Below, one piece after another: positions 12,001 through 23,190 of a stretch of 64,000 bases of DNA. Below the pieces are notes generated by a model that did no database searches, had not been told where the DNA came from, and saw only the letters and a program-made list of their open reading frames with translations. The stretch lies in the NCBI GenBank assembly GCA_905250025.1, contig CAJNOJ010000021.1, positions 434,001 through 498,000 of the forward strand. Reading direction: 5' to 3'. How positions within the stretch are numbered: the first letter of the stretch is position 1; every line of letters begins with the position of its first letter. The DNA comes from Adineta ricciae (Eukaryota; Rotifera; Eurotatoria; Adinetida; Adinetidae). The position numbers were made by a program, and so were the translations under genes.

Positions 12001-14388
12001 AATGTGATTTCTATTTGAATACCTTCTAGATATGGGTACTAACTGGTGACAAAAAAGAAACGGCTATCAATATTGGATATTCGTGTAAGCTACTCTCCAA
12101 TCAAATGCTCAATCTGACATTGGACGAAGCAAATCTTGAAGTAAGCTGATACCAATTGAGACTTTTTGAGAGACACTCTGAGAAATTAGGATACACAACG
12201 GCAATTACGACAACATTGCCAACAATTTGGCGATTCTTTGCGAAAAGAAAATCCAGCTTCATTAGTTATCGAAGGGCAAACGTTGAAGTATGCATTGCAA
12301 GCTCCATGCCGACAGGACTTTCTCGATTTGGCGATCTCTTGTAAAACAGTGATCTGTTGTCGGTAACAGAAATTGTTCGAACTCACAAGACTAACAAATA
12401 GTGATGTTACTCAAATTTTAGAGTAAGCCCAAAACAGAAAGCAGAAGTGGTTGAGTTAGTCAAACGATCCGTGGACGCCATCACCTTGGCGATTGGCGAC
12501 GGAGCAAATGACGTTGGTATGATTCAGGTAAGATTGACATTATAAATGGTCATCCGTTGCTCTATGCTATATTTTGTATTCTAGGCAGCACATGTTGGTG
12601 TTGGTATAATGGGCCGTGAAGGTGTTCAAGCTGCATGTGCATCGGATTATACTATTGGCCAATTCCGCTTTTTGACTAAGCTTTTATTCGTTCATGGCGT
12701 ATGGAGCTATCGTCGACTGTGTAAAGTGCTACTCTATTCTTTCTATAAAAACATATGCCTCTACGTTATGGAGGTTAGTTGATTCTAAAGAGTCATGATA
12801 AATCATGAAGAGAGAGTTTTCGTTCTTGTAGCTTTGGTTTGCGTTTCATAACGGATTTTCTGGTCAAATTTTGTTTGAACGATGGACAATTGGTATTTAC
12901 AATGTGATATTTACTGCTGCACCACCGATGGCATTGGGTTTGCTCGACCGTTCATGCAATGCAGCAACCATGATGGAATATCCAGCGATCTATCGAATGT
13001 CACAGAATCGAACGGATTTCAATATCAAAGTAAATCAATTTTGTTGATCATTTGTCCAGGAAGAACAGGTTATTTTTCCTAGATCTTTTGGACTTGGTGC
13101 CTCAATGCAGTTTACCATTCGATCATTCTCTACTTTATGTCCTATCGAATGCTTCGACATGGTACGTTGAACTTTTCATCACGATTCTCAAACTCCGAAA
13201 GACAAATGAGCACGAGCAAAATGATTCATATAATTTAGATATTGTTCATGATAGTGGAATCGTTCTCGGATCTCATTTATATCTCGGCAACCTAATTTAT
13301 ACTGTAAATTGAAAGATTCTTGCCTCTACTAACCGTTTCGACACGTTTTCCCTAACACTTCCTCTGTATCCTTTGCATGAACTCACTAGCATGTTCTTCT
13401 ATAACGTGTTTCTCTTTCCTTACATCAATAGACGTTGCCTTTCGCGACGGACAACTGGGTGATTCCCTCTTCTTAGGCAACATGATCTATACGGTATGTC
13501 TTGCTTGCTATCACCTCAAATTACTAATTGTTTATTATTGTTGATCAAAAAAGAGAAATAAACGAGCCTTTTCTGTTCTTTGTTTAGTACGTCGTTTTCG
13601 TCGTTTGTCTCAAAGCAGGACTTGAAAGTGATTCATGGACATTGGTAAGTAGACGAAATCTATACTCTGTTCAATGCAAAACTTCTCTTCATAGTTAACA
13701 CATATTGCTATTTGGGGCAGTATTGCTTCATGGTTTATCTTTTTCGCTATATACAGTTACGTATGGCCAACGTTTCCTGTAGCACCCGAAATGCGTGGGA
13801 TGGTAAGTAGAACATCAAATATGTTTTATGCAATGACATCTCTTTTGACTCGATCAATTGAACACGTAAACATTATTTCGTTTAGGCAAAATATGTGTTC
13901 TCCAGTCCATCTTTTTGGTTTGGCTTGTTGTTAATTCCTATCACCGCTTTACTAGCTGACTTCATCTATAATTGGTAAATGAAAATTTCAAGGATGAAGA
14001 GTTTGAAATACTCCTCATTCATTTCGTTTTAGTATTCAAAGGACTTTTTACAAAACCTTAATGCAAGAAGTGCAGGAGAAGGAAGTGAAGCATCAAGATC
14101 TTTCCGATCTAGTCGCATCACGACAAACACCAGCTGCACCGCGCGCTACTGAACGATTAGCTCTCCTGAAGAGTGTCTTTACACGCACAAGAACACCACG
14201 AGAAGTTGGAATCATCGATAGACCTTACCGTAAGTTATTCTTAATGCAGGACACAATGCTTGATCTCGATCATCACTCCTTTCTATTCAGATGGATTCGC
14301 CTTTTCTCAAGAAGAAAATGGTGTCGTACCACAAGATCAGTTAATCCGAACCTATGACACAAATATCGAAAAACCACCGGGATATTGA
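9071..14388 (+). CDS. P4-ATPase phospholipid flippase (ATP8A1/2-like), many exons
   Basis: Flips aminophospholipids to the cytosolic leaflet, normally with a CDC50 partner in plasma or Golgi/endosomal membranes. The start is ATG 9071 ([12 protein letters not shown]). Ordered motifs: [19 protein letters not shown] before TM1; [14 protein letters not shown] in the actuator domain (about 9830); the P4-specific [16 protein letters not shown] in TM4 (about 10550); [12 protein letters not shown] with the phosphorylated Asp (about 10770-10805); and [11 protein letters not shown] in the hinge (about 12495-12527). The C-terminal [10 protein letters not shown] tail is typical of ATP8A. The final exon is reached from RPY through an intron ending at about 14290; the stop is TGA 14386-14388. 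More than 20 short introns interrupt the frame, and some inner junctions (about 11500-12400) are approximate. One exon coding part of a luminal loop near TM7-TM8 is present in two tandem copies (separate entries). Confidence 0.92.
13239..13303 (+). other. Alternative flippase exon, copy A (65 nt)
   Basis: This segment is bounded by taatttag on the left and a gtaaat donor on the right. It enters in the same phase as copy B after the exon ending YRMLRH. It reads [22 protein letters not shown] (first residue split), clearly homologous to copy B, and it joins in frame to the next exon [11 protein letters not shown]. Its length is 2 mod 3, like copy B. Confidence 0.8.
13432..13493 (+). other. Alternative flippase exon, copy B (62 nt)
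   Basis: This segment is bounded by atcaatag and a gtatgt donor. It reads [21 protein letters not shown] (first residue split) and fits the same upstream and downstream exons as copy A. Including both copies would add 127 nt and break the frame, so at most one can be used per message. Confidence 0.8.
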
Positions 14389-14685
14389 AACGTCTGCGAT
14401 AATCATTCTGGTCATCGAGATAATTCGTGATTCATTTGTTTTTTCTTTCCATAGTCATCATTGTTTTTTTTTCGTATCATCATCAGCCGCGGTTTAATTG
14501 TACCTTACGATTCACATACATATTTATATTTTTGTTTATATACTATTCATTATATTTAACATATCAAATCAGATTTCAAACTGAAAGAAATCGCTTTTTT
14601 CTTGAGATGTCTGTCATAGATGCGCGTATTGAACGTGGACGGAAGACGTACGTGTAAAGAGAGAACTATCAAGCACAAATAAGAG

Positions 14686-15361
14686 TTATGTCACTTGACT
14701 CACGCTTGTAGAATATCGTTCGGAGAAGAAGACCAGTAAGGCGAGACACATGAACGATGTTATTGGCAAACTGAGAATTCTCTTTGCGGAATTATGATTG
14801 TCATCTATCATGGAAATAGGATATTTGTGGATTGATGAAAGCAAGTATTGATTCAACTTACGAATAAATAGATCGACACCTGCATAAAAGCCACTTGTTT
14901 GATCGAGGCACATGTAAGTTCCACTGTCGTTGTAATGAACAGGTTTAATCTGTAGAAAGTGTCGAAATTGATCGGGCGAATACGCTATATAACGATGAAT
15001 ATTTGAGCGGCCACGTTGCCAAATGACGCGCGGTGGCCGCGAAGCGTCTCGACTTTGGAAATACCAGTCAAGTTTATGGTGAGGAACACGCTCGGGCGTG
15101 GAACAATTGATAACAGCAAAATAATCATTTACAGATACAGAAACTACTAAGACCAAAGAATTAACCACTGTTGTTTGATTACTTTGATAGTCGTTTTCAG
15201 TCGACGAGCGACGAAATGTGCCGCTGACCACACGCACTGAAACAAAGAACTTTTTTTTCTAAATCAATGAACGAAAAAACGACGAACGATCATTTACTTA
15301 AGTCAAATAATGGAAAAAGAATTAATTTGATCAGTATGAGTAATCGATAAGAGCCTAACAT
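14686..15361 (-). CDS. Small secreted single-Ig-domain protein, 3 exons
   Basis: Exon 1 (15298-15361) codes a signal peptide, MLGSYRLLILIKLILFPLFDL. The intron splits an ATG codon (A|TG) and exon 2 starts at 15236. Exon 2 carries one V-set-like immunoglobulin domain: the first Cys is in FAVINCSTPE, the Trp in KLDWYFQS, and the conserved DSGTYMC closes the fold. A gtaagt donor after VDLFI opens a probable 57-nt intron that keeps the frame whether or not it is removed. The last part (ITSFMCLALLVFF) is hydrophobic and could be a membrane or GPI-type tail. Predicted role: cell-surface or secreted recognition molecule. The family is not identified further. Confidence 0.65.
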
Positions 15362-17920
15362 GATGTACCAAGTAATGATACGTTCATTCAACAGTAGGAT
15401 ACAAATGACCTGTTTTGTTTACTCGAAGATCAACACCACATGATGACGATGATATTAACGATTGCTAGATAAATAATAGAATAAGAAATGGACGGGGAAA
15501 AAATGTTTTGTCATGAACTAATATATCTCATTCTTTCTCTTTTTCTTCTTTTCTTTCATTATGTATGAAAAGACGAAGCAATGCTTCAACGATTAGTCTA
15601 CAGAGTAGCTATAGAGAAAAAAAAAGAAAACAGAAGAGCAGTTTGATTAGAATGAGTGCCTATTCCTTCGAGACAAAACGCATCTCATCTCTAAATACAC
15701 TATCTTTCTCTTGTTCTCTTGTTCTCTTCTCTTCTCTTTCTGTCGATCATATCCATTTCGAAGTTAATTTACCATAACTGATTTGTGATGTTTCTATTCG
15801 AAGAAATCATACTCCATCGTTCTAGCCTTGACATTCAGAAAAGCTCTTAATTCAGGTGTCCTTCTCGACGTTCGTCAGATAGAAAGATCGATTGGCAAAA
15901 CGTTTCACTCGTCGAACAATTAGTTAGCGATGGTTGGCATAGGACTTTGTTTTATGACTTCCGTACTTTTTCCTTTCCAGACGAGCTTCCATTGTCGTTT
16001 GAATAAGGCTTTTCTTTCTCGTTCGCTTTTACGTAATCTACAGTTCAATTCACAACTTACTTTAACAAATGTTTGCTCGCTTTACTTACTAATATTGTAG
16101 CACAGATGTGTTATATTTAGCAGACACTCTTTTATTCTCATCTAACCAAAGAAATACTACTTAGGCGAAATTATGTTGAACAACCTTGATACTATGCTGC
16201 TTCTTCATAACTGATGATTACAAGAACATAATTATTACTATTACAAGAATACAGTGACCGAGTGAGGGAGAGACAAACCTTCTCTTCATATTTGAGTCTT
16301 CTGACTAGTACACATTGATCTAATCTTCAGAACACTTCATTAGTAAATGTACAGAACTTCCGTTTTGCTTTCTAAGTAAAGCTCAAATCAAGCGTGCTTA
16401 TTACAGATGAAGAAAAGAGAAGAAGAGAGATCGAATGAGTTCTAGTCCGGCTAAAAAAAGAAAAAGAAAGAATTGTCTGCTTCGCCTCCGTATATGCGTG
16501 TGTTGGTCAGGCTATCACTACCCACGGGGAAGCGACATACAATATATCGATCGATACTACTAATACAATTGCTTCTTCACATATTTCATGTTCAACTCAA
16601 AGAGTCTCTGAAGAATTGAATATTTTTAATATCTAATTGATCGCGATCGTTTAAGATTGGTAATAGATTAGGAAACTGTTAGTTAACTTAGCGAGTGAAT
16701 AGACAAAGTCTAATCCTATTACCTCTCATTTGTTTAATCAGTTTACAATATGCATGCAAACATATGCAAAAGATGATACTTCTTATTCTGCTCGATTACG
16801 CTTGTCGTGATCTCGGTCTACTGATTGAAGAAAGGCTGATAATTCGCAAGAAATCACGAGCTGAACGAATGAGAACGATGACAAATGGTCTCCTACTGAA
16901 AAGGAGAAGACATTGATAGAGATTGTACCAGCGGCGTCAATGCGCATGCGTACAACATTGAACGTACAAAAAGAGGAAATGCGATAAGAGCCGTGCGGAA
17001 TAAAAAAAACTCGCCCAAGAGGCAACATACATATGTAATTCATCTCATCGCGTTTTTCTTCTTTTTTGTTTTATTCTCCTGTCAAAAAAGAAAAACAAAG
17101 TTTACATTGTTATAGTTATGAACAATTAACTTGATGACTAGTGTTAAGATAATACTGACGCGAAGCATTAATCTTGCGAGGTGTCTTCCACATCTGACGA
17201 TGAGCAAGAATGTTGAGAGTCAATTAATGAGCGATTCAGTTGTTCTTCTTTTCAAAACCATTAAGTATCGATTGTTAAAAGAAGATGATGAGTGCGAAAA
17301 CGAGTGATCTCGTTCTTGTCTGAATGACAAGTGCTTTTGTAAAAGGGTATTGATCGATCAATTAGTATGCAGAAACTTTCAATCAACAGTTCAAATCGTC
17401 GCGTTGAAAAGAAAAAGAAGCTATTGATCGAACTCGTTATTCAATCTCATGCAAATATTCAGAACATAATGCTCAAAGTGACAACGTGTCATATAAGTAG
17501 AAAAAAAAGCATCACAGGAATCTCGTTCTTCTTTTCGTAGAGATAAATCCTTTATTATTCACATTTGAAAAACAAATAAACCACTGTGTGTATAAATATC
17601 TATGGATACAGAAACAATTCTCAATCGATCATTCATACTCCTGATGACGTTTAGGAATCACGTTTGGTTACACACAAATATGCACAAAGCCGAAAAAAAA
17701 CAAGTGATGGTCTTGTAGGTAGGTAGAAGAAGAAAAAGAAACACAAGAGCTAGGCATGCACGCAAAGTGAACCGAATAAAAATACCTAAAGGAAAGAAAA
17801 TATCGCTTGGTTGCTTAGAATTTTGTCTTCATGAATATTGCAATCGAAATACTGAACAAACAAACAAAAAAATATATAAATAAAGTCTAAATCGAGTCTC
17901 ATTGAACTGCTTGAACGTAT
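15362..17920. other. Long intergenic region, no gene seen
   Basis: About 2.5 kb of AT-rich sequence with purine/pyrimidine-rich runs. Frames longer than 60 codons are low-complexity or show no family pattern. The right edge contains the probable 3' UTR of the phosphatidylinositol transfer protein gene. No tRNA-like cloverleaf and no terminal inverted repeat was recognised by eye. Confidence 0.45.
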
Positions 17921-18794
17921 TTATTCTTCGGTAGTGAGGCCCCTCTTCTCACCGGTTGCTCGTTCATCGTCTAATTCTTTCGCAGCACGTGCTTCTAACT
18001 CTCGAATGTCGTTCATTGTTAAACCGTACCATTCATCTGTGCAACAGAACAATTGTCGATGAAAATTTCGAAATAAACGTTCCTCTTGAGTCATGATCAA
18101 ATTTTCCACGCGAGTTTGAAGACCAAACCATTTAAATTTCTCGCGAACTAGTTTGTAACAACACCTAAAAGAACAAAACCGATTACAAAAACACACTCTG
18201 CTCTCCCGACGCATCTTACATGTATGGCTGACATGTTTGCTGCCATTTTTCATTGGCTAGTAATGGTCCACGACCGGTTTTAGCTGATTTATACTTCTCC
18301 GGATCATCAGCTTCTTTATAATCAGCTCGGCTGACTGGATCTGCGATGTTTATATAGACAATATTTCGTTTTTTTAATTCATCACCGGTCAATTGATGAA
18401 CGTTTTCGGATTCGCCTCGGTCAGCTACATGCAACGTTGATATGTCGATAATCATATTATCCTTCATGTACGGATTGGTTAAGACTGTTTTACAGTATGG
18501 ATAAGCGTTCCAAGCTTCTTCGTGCATAGATAAACTTGAATCGGAAAACAATAAGCGTACAAAGCCTGGCACGCGTGAGCCGAGATGATAGATTTTCTTG
18601 GTGTATTGACCTGTACGATATTTGCCGAGAAAGGCTTCCGACATGGGCTTTTCGAACGGTTGATTGGCTAAAATTTCAACACCTTCGCCACCACCGGTAT
18701 TTTGTTTGGACATTTTTGCAGTTGCAAACAGTTGCGCCACTTGATATTCTTCAACTGTCACAGGCAAAATAATTCGAAATTCCGTGATAAGCAT
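17921..18794 (-). CDS. Phosphatidylinositol transfer protein, class I (PITP alpha/beta-like), 2 exons
   Basis: A soluble lipid carrier that exchanges phosphatidylinositol and phosphatidylcholine between membranes and supplies phosphoinositide kinases. The START-like fold is recognised along its whole length: MLITEFRIILPVTVEEYQVAQL at the start, then TGGGEGVEILANQPFEK, YTKKIYHLGSRVPGFVR, HEEAWNAYPYCKTVLTNPYMK, and the KTGRGPL element. One intron (about 18165-18219) joins CQPYM to CCYKLVREKFKWFGLQTRVE. Exon 2 ends with RLFRNFHRQLFCCTDEW and the acidic regulatory tail GLTTEE. Total length is close to the usual 270 residues. An acceptor-like tttctag lies 8 bp before the ATG. No defect is seen. 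It shares strand with the ribosomal protein gene about 600 bp upstream. Confidence 0.95.
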
Positions 18795-19399
18795 TGTTTC
18801 GTCTAGAAATCAATAATCTAGAATAGAAGAAGAAGAAGAAATCGTTTTATTCCGTCCTAAACTAATATTTGTATTGACATGTATGGATAGGGATGTTTTT
18901 TTAACCAACTTGATATATGTTGATATTAAATCATTTGCGAAGGAGAAGACTCGCGAGTTGGCGACATATGTGGACATGTGTGTTTTGAGGTAGTAGTGAT
19001 AAAAAAAAATGAAAAAAGAAGTACTGAAAGACGTGTTATATATTTTCTTTCGACTCTTCGTTCTCCTCTCGTTTCTTCTTTTCTTTTTGTTCGTTTTAGA
19101 TATGATCCTCTCCTGCCTTTCTCTGTCTCGCATTCCTTTCTTACACGTCTGTAAACGGATGACTCAGTCAGTTCAAACATGTGACCTCTACAGTCCCTGA
19201 TATAATATTCTTCGGCGATTTAATCTTATTTAAACGTTATCTAGATTCTTTTGTTTTATTAAATTTCAGCCCAAAAAACATAGTACTGTTTAATTACTAC
19301 TACTTTCGTATTTGTTGTTGTTATTTATTCGTAGTAATCGAATTCTTTTTCTTATGTCAGGCTTTATCATGCTTAGGAAAAACAAATGATTTAGTGAAA
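18795..19399. other. Intergenic, no gene seen
   Basis: Promoter side of the lipid transfer gene and 3' UTR of the ribosomal protein gene. It is rich in pyrimidine and A runs, and its open frames are low-complexity. Confidence 0.45.
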
Positions 19400-20505
19400 T
19401 CACCAGGCAGTTGTGCCAGTATTTACTGCAGATGATGGATTCCAGCTGCTTTCGCCACCAGCTGCGGGAGCGCCGGTTCCCCATTCTTCGGTGGCAGATG
19501 CACCCCAGTTTTCTTGATGACCTGCGTAGTTTTCAGACGAAGGCATCATTGATGGGCCCTCATCGTAATAGCCTTGATCAGCATTTTGTTGACCGTCACG
19601 AACTTGACCAGTGACAGCTGTTTGATCTTCTTTCTCGGTCTGGAAATAAATCAAAGAGAAATGTGATGAGAATAAATCCTATGCTCAGAGTCATACTTCT
19701 TCTGGATCGCGATAGAAGAATAAGTCGACCATAACTTCCCATGGTGCTTGACGACTAATTTTTCCACGTAATCGGAGAACTTCACGTGTCAAAAACCACC
19801 ACATAAGACCGATTGATTTGTTAGCCTAAAAGAAGATATTTCAGTAAACTAACATTCGCTCCTCTATCTAATTTAACCTTATTGTTAGCTGGAATAGCAA
19901 TATCGATGTATCGAAGTGATGTTGATGGATCACAAAAGCCGATAACGGGAATATTGACAAATGAAGCTTCGCTAACAGCTTGATGATCAACGTTTGGATT
20001 GGTTATGATGATAAGACGTGGTTCTTTGAATGCAGCTTGAATTTGATTGGTAAATGAACCAGGTGTGAAACGACCAGCTACATAAGAATGGAAATCGCAT
20101 GTTTTTTATTCATTTTATCCAAGAGTATTTGTCATACTTACCAATAGCGGTAGCACCTGTGTATTTTGCGAATTTCAAAACGGCACGTTGACCTGAAAAA
20201 TTCAACATCAGAGCATTTATTTCCTTGTTTTTTTTTCAAATCAATTTCGTACCTTGTGGTTGACATGAGATGGCACAAACATCAGCTGGATTTTCCACAG
20301 CAACAATAGCTCGAGCAGCAAGCACGAGTTTTTCCCAAAATTTGCGGACATTGATTATGGATGCAGCTTCATTTCGTGGTTTTTTCTTCCATACATACGT
20401 ATCCATTTGATAGTTAACATCCTTCGAACCAACATGAAGTTGAGCAGCAAGGATTTTAAGAACATCGTCGTCTTTTAACTGAAGTGTTGAATAACCAGAT
20501 GTCAT
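19400..20505 (-). CDS. RPSA: 40S ribosomal protein SA (uS2, laminin receptor homologue)
   Basis: Small-subunit ribosomal protein of the uS2 family. The start is [24 protein letters not shown], followed by the eukaryotic hallmark region with [18 protein letters not shown]. Later exons contain [49 protein letters not shown], and [18 protein letters not shown]. The acidic C-terminal extension ends with repeated tryptophan motifs (EEWG, SSWNPSS, GTTAW) as in animal RPSA. About four short introns interrupt the gene. The stop is TGA read at 19402-19400. A ttttag acceptor-like site lies about 20 bp before the ATG. Full length and apparently intact. Confidence 0.95.
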
Positions 20506-20956
20506 CTTGGTTTTTGTTTGATGATCTAAAATACACACAGAGAACACGAATCACACGAAAGCCTATCAATCAGAATATGGAACAGAACTTCATTTCAAAC
20601 CAACAATCGTGTAGCGTTTCCTTAACAAAATAAGTAGAAAAACCGTAAACAATTTAGATTCATTCTGATTGGAGAACAAATTTCAACATGATCATTAGTC
20701 TTCGAATTCGATTTAGATAATCATTCTCAGTTGAAAACAAATTTATTTACAAGATAAACTCCTCCTCATTTAGTTTTCTGTATTTACTCCGCGTATAGAT
20801 GACGCTAGAAAACAACCCGACAGTATCAATGACTCACACGTTCTCCACAAGTGACATTGACGGCAATAAGCAAAGATTATCACAATGTTCTACTTATTTT
20901 CATGAATAGTTTATTTTCAACTAAAAGTAATACTGACAAAAAAACATCCATCTCGG
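20506..20956. other. Intergenic, no gene seen
   Basis: Upstream region of the ribosomal protein gene and 3' flank of the RhoGEF-like gene. No recognisable element was found. Confidence 0.4.
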
Positions 20957-22329
20957 TTAAATAATGAGTTCATTGGTTTTCGACCAACTTTGATCCTTGG
21001 CATCTTGAACAGCATTTCGTAAATAATCCAACCAAATGTGATAGTCACTTCCATTGTCAAAGCGTACATAGATGCGTTTGATTTTCAACGACGAATATCG
21101 CGTTGGCGTTTTCAGATTCGATGCAAGCAATAGGCATAATTCTTCGTTCGATGCGTCTTGTTCAATGTGAATCACATTGGATAAAGAGACACTTGTGCTC
21201 ATCGGCACTGATTGATCAATTTGAGTGAAAGACAGTTTCCATTGAGATAATTCAAGTTGCTTCTGAAATCAACAAACCAGTCGTGATATGTCGCAGAGTG
21301 AACGTTGGATCTTACCGATTCCCATGGTTCAGTATCTGTACGCTGAAAAACCATGATGCGTGACATTTCTGATTGTGACGTTGAATCCAATATCGAGTTC
21401 TCTCCATGGAATGAGTACTGGAGAACATATCTGGCTTGATTCGATAAGAAATTGATAGCTATAAATACATAATTATATGATTATTTAGAATTCATACACC
21501 CGAGGGCATACCTTCGAGTATATCCCCAGCATTTGCGTTTTGCAACAAATCATTCAAGACACGGATATGTCGAAGTGGAAGGTAGACAAAGCTGGTAAGT
21601 TCTCGAATAACAACATCAGTCGGAATCTATCAGAAGAAAGAAATGTTAAATACCAGATGAATTCATTTCTGAACTACGAACTTGACGGAAATATGCGATT
21701 TTATCACAGCATTGCTTTATCATTCGAAGGGCTTTCGTACTTCTAGATATGTACACATTGTACGAATCAATCATAACGCCAAACTAGAATGAAAGATGTT
21801 TCGAAAGGACTTGAGAATTGTATCCGACTCACCGATGATTGATAAATCTTTCCTATTGATGTGTGAGAAATGTCTTGTTCGTCAAGTAATTTTTCGCACT
21901 GACGAACGATGGACTTTGACACATTGAAAATCTACAACAAGATTCTGTATGAAATACACTTTCATCGTCAACACTAGAAATTACTTTTTCGATATTTTGA
22001 AAGAGATCGACGATTTCGGTAGGACTCAGATAGCGTCGCAACGGTCGAGAATATTTCGTGATGTATTCTTTCAAATGCTCACAGTAAGTTCGCTCGACGA
22101 AAAGAATCTGTTCGAAATGTGAGCACGGCTGAATAATGGATGATGTTTCCGAAAAACCACTATCTGATTTCTGAGCGGGTAGAGATGAAATCGAAGCATA
22201 AGAAGCCGACGATGAGAATGAAGCATTGTCTTTGGGCAAAGATTTCTACAAACCAAAGGAAAAGAAGATTAGGTTTTCCGTAGGTGACATTCATCTTACA
22301 CGTTGTGAGCTGGCACACCAGAATTTCAT
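20957..22329 (-). CDS. Compact DH-PH RhoGEF-like protein, about 6-7 exons
   Basis: A putative guanine-nucleotide exchange factor for Rho-family GTPases. The best start is the ATG at 22329 (MKFWCASSQR, then an intron, then KSLPKDNASF); an in-frame stop lies upstream. After a Ser-rich stretch the first DH-type helix reads FEQILFVERTYCEHLKEYITKYSRPLRR, followed by IVDLFQNIEK. Later exons give the rest of the helical domain, ending with VYLPLRHIRVLNDLLQN, which corresponds to the usual LPLQR..RY..LL core. The last exon is PH-like: QWKLSFTQIDQS, IKRIYVRFDNGSDYHIWLDYLRNAVQDA. Total is only about 390 residues, short for this family, with almost no other domain. The DH core diverges from consensus, so activity is uncertain. 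One intron appears to use a gttcgt donor. The family assignment is by pattern only. Confidence 0.68.
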
Positions 22330-23070
22330 TTTTCTTCGATGAATACCAAAACATGGAGTGAAATGACATTATATAAAGTGCGAAGTCAGAATCGAATCAG
22401 CCAATCGCGAGGAGAGAAAGAGAAAAAATTCGTTCCACTCATTAACTTAATTTCTCTTTCAATTGTCCACTGACCAATGGATGTCTCTCTATCTATTAAT
22501 ACTGGTTCTAAATTTCTCTTCAAAATTGTTATGTTAGTGACTGATTGGAATAGACAAGACTGTCAACATTCAAAACCTTTTTGCATGAAACTATCCTACA
22601 ATGACATGTTATTTTCAACAAACAAGAGCAAGAAGCTAGATCTCAGCAATGCTCAAGTCAAATGATTTGTTCATTCATTCATTGATTCAATCATTAATCT
22701 GTGATAGAGCATGACAAAATGTTCATACTCTTACGATCCATTTCCCATATGCATATCGCACGTATAAGAAAGAGAGACGAGGAATGTTCTCTTCGTGAAA
22801 TGAGTGGAACGATGAAATCATTCATTCAGAACGATATGCGTTCAATGAGCTGGAGAGCATAACGATGTGATTAATGCTGACAATGTTATTAATAATCGAT
22901 TGAGGCAGCTAAATAGGTAATATTATCGAATTCAATATTTCTTCTAGCAAAATTATATTGTGATCAACACACAGAGTGTAGAGTTGTATAATGAGTATCA
23001 GCCTCGGATACACTAATCACCCATCTGTGAATAGTCAAAAATGGCATGTGTCTTGTCTCCTGTGCATAAT

Positions 23071-23190
23071 ATGTTATTGATAACAGCAGATATTACATTG
23101 GTAGATCACGTTGAGCTGGATAGATATGGTATTTTTCGTCTTAGTGTAGGTGAAATGAAAACATCACAGCAAATATGTTTTCTCGCATAT
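23071..23190 (+). repeat. Dispersed repeat, copy A
   Basis: Starts around tgataacagcagatattaca and runs through tagatatggtatttt to a ttttctcgcat block. Over a 57-bp core I count 10 differences from copy B, mostly transitions, with similarity continuing more weakly beyond. It lies inside a 51-codon open frame that starts at ATG 23041. Confidence 0.6.

Noticed and set aside
18810-19133. Basic, Lys/Arg/Ser-rich minus-strand frame upstream of the PITP gene
   Set aside because: Low-complexity translation of purine-rich DNA with no conserved pattern; most likely UTR or promoter sequence.
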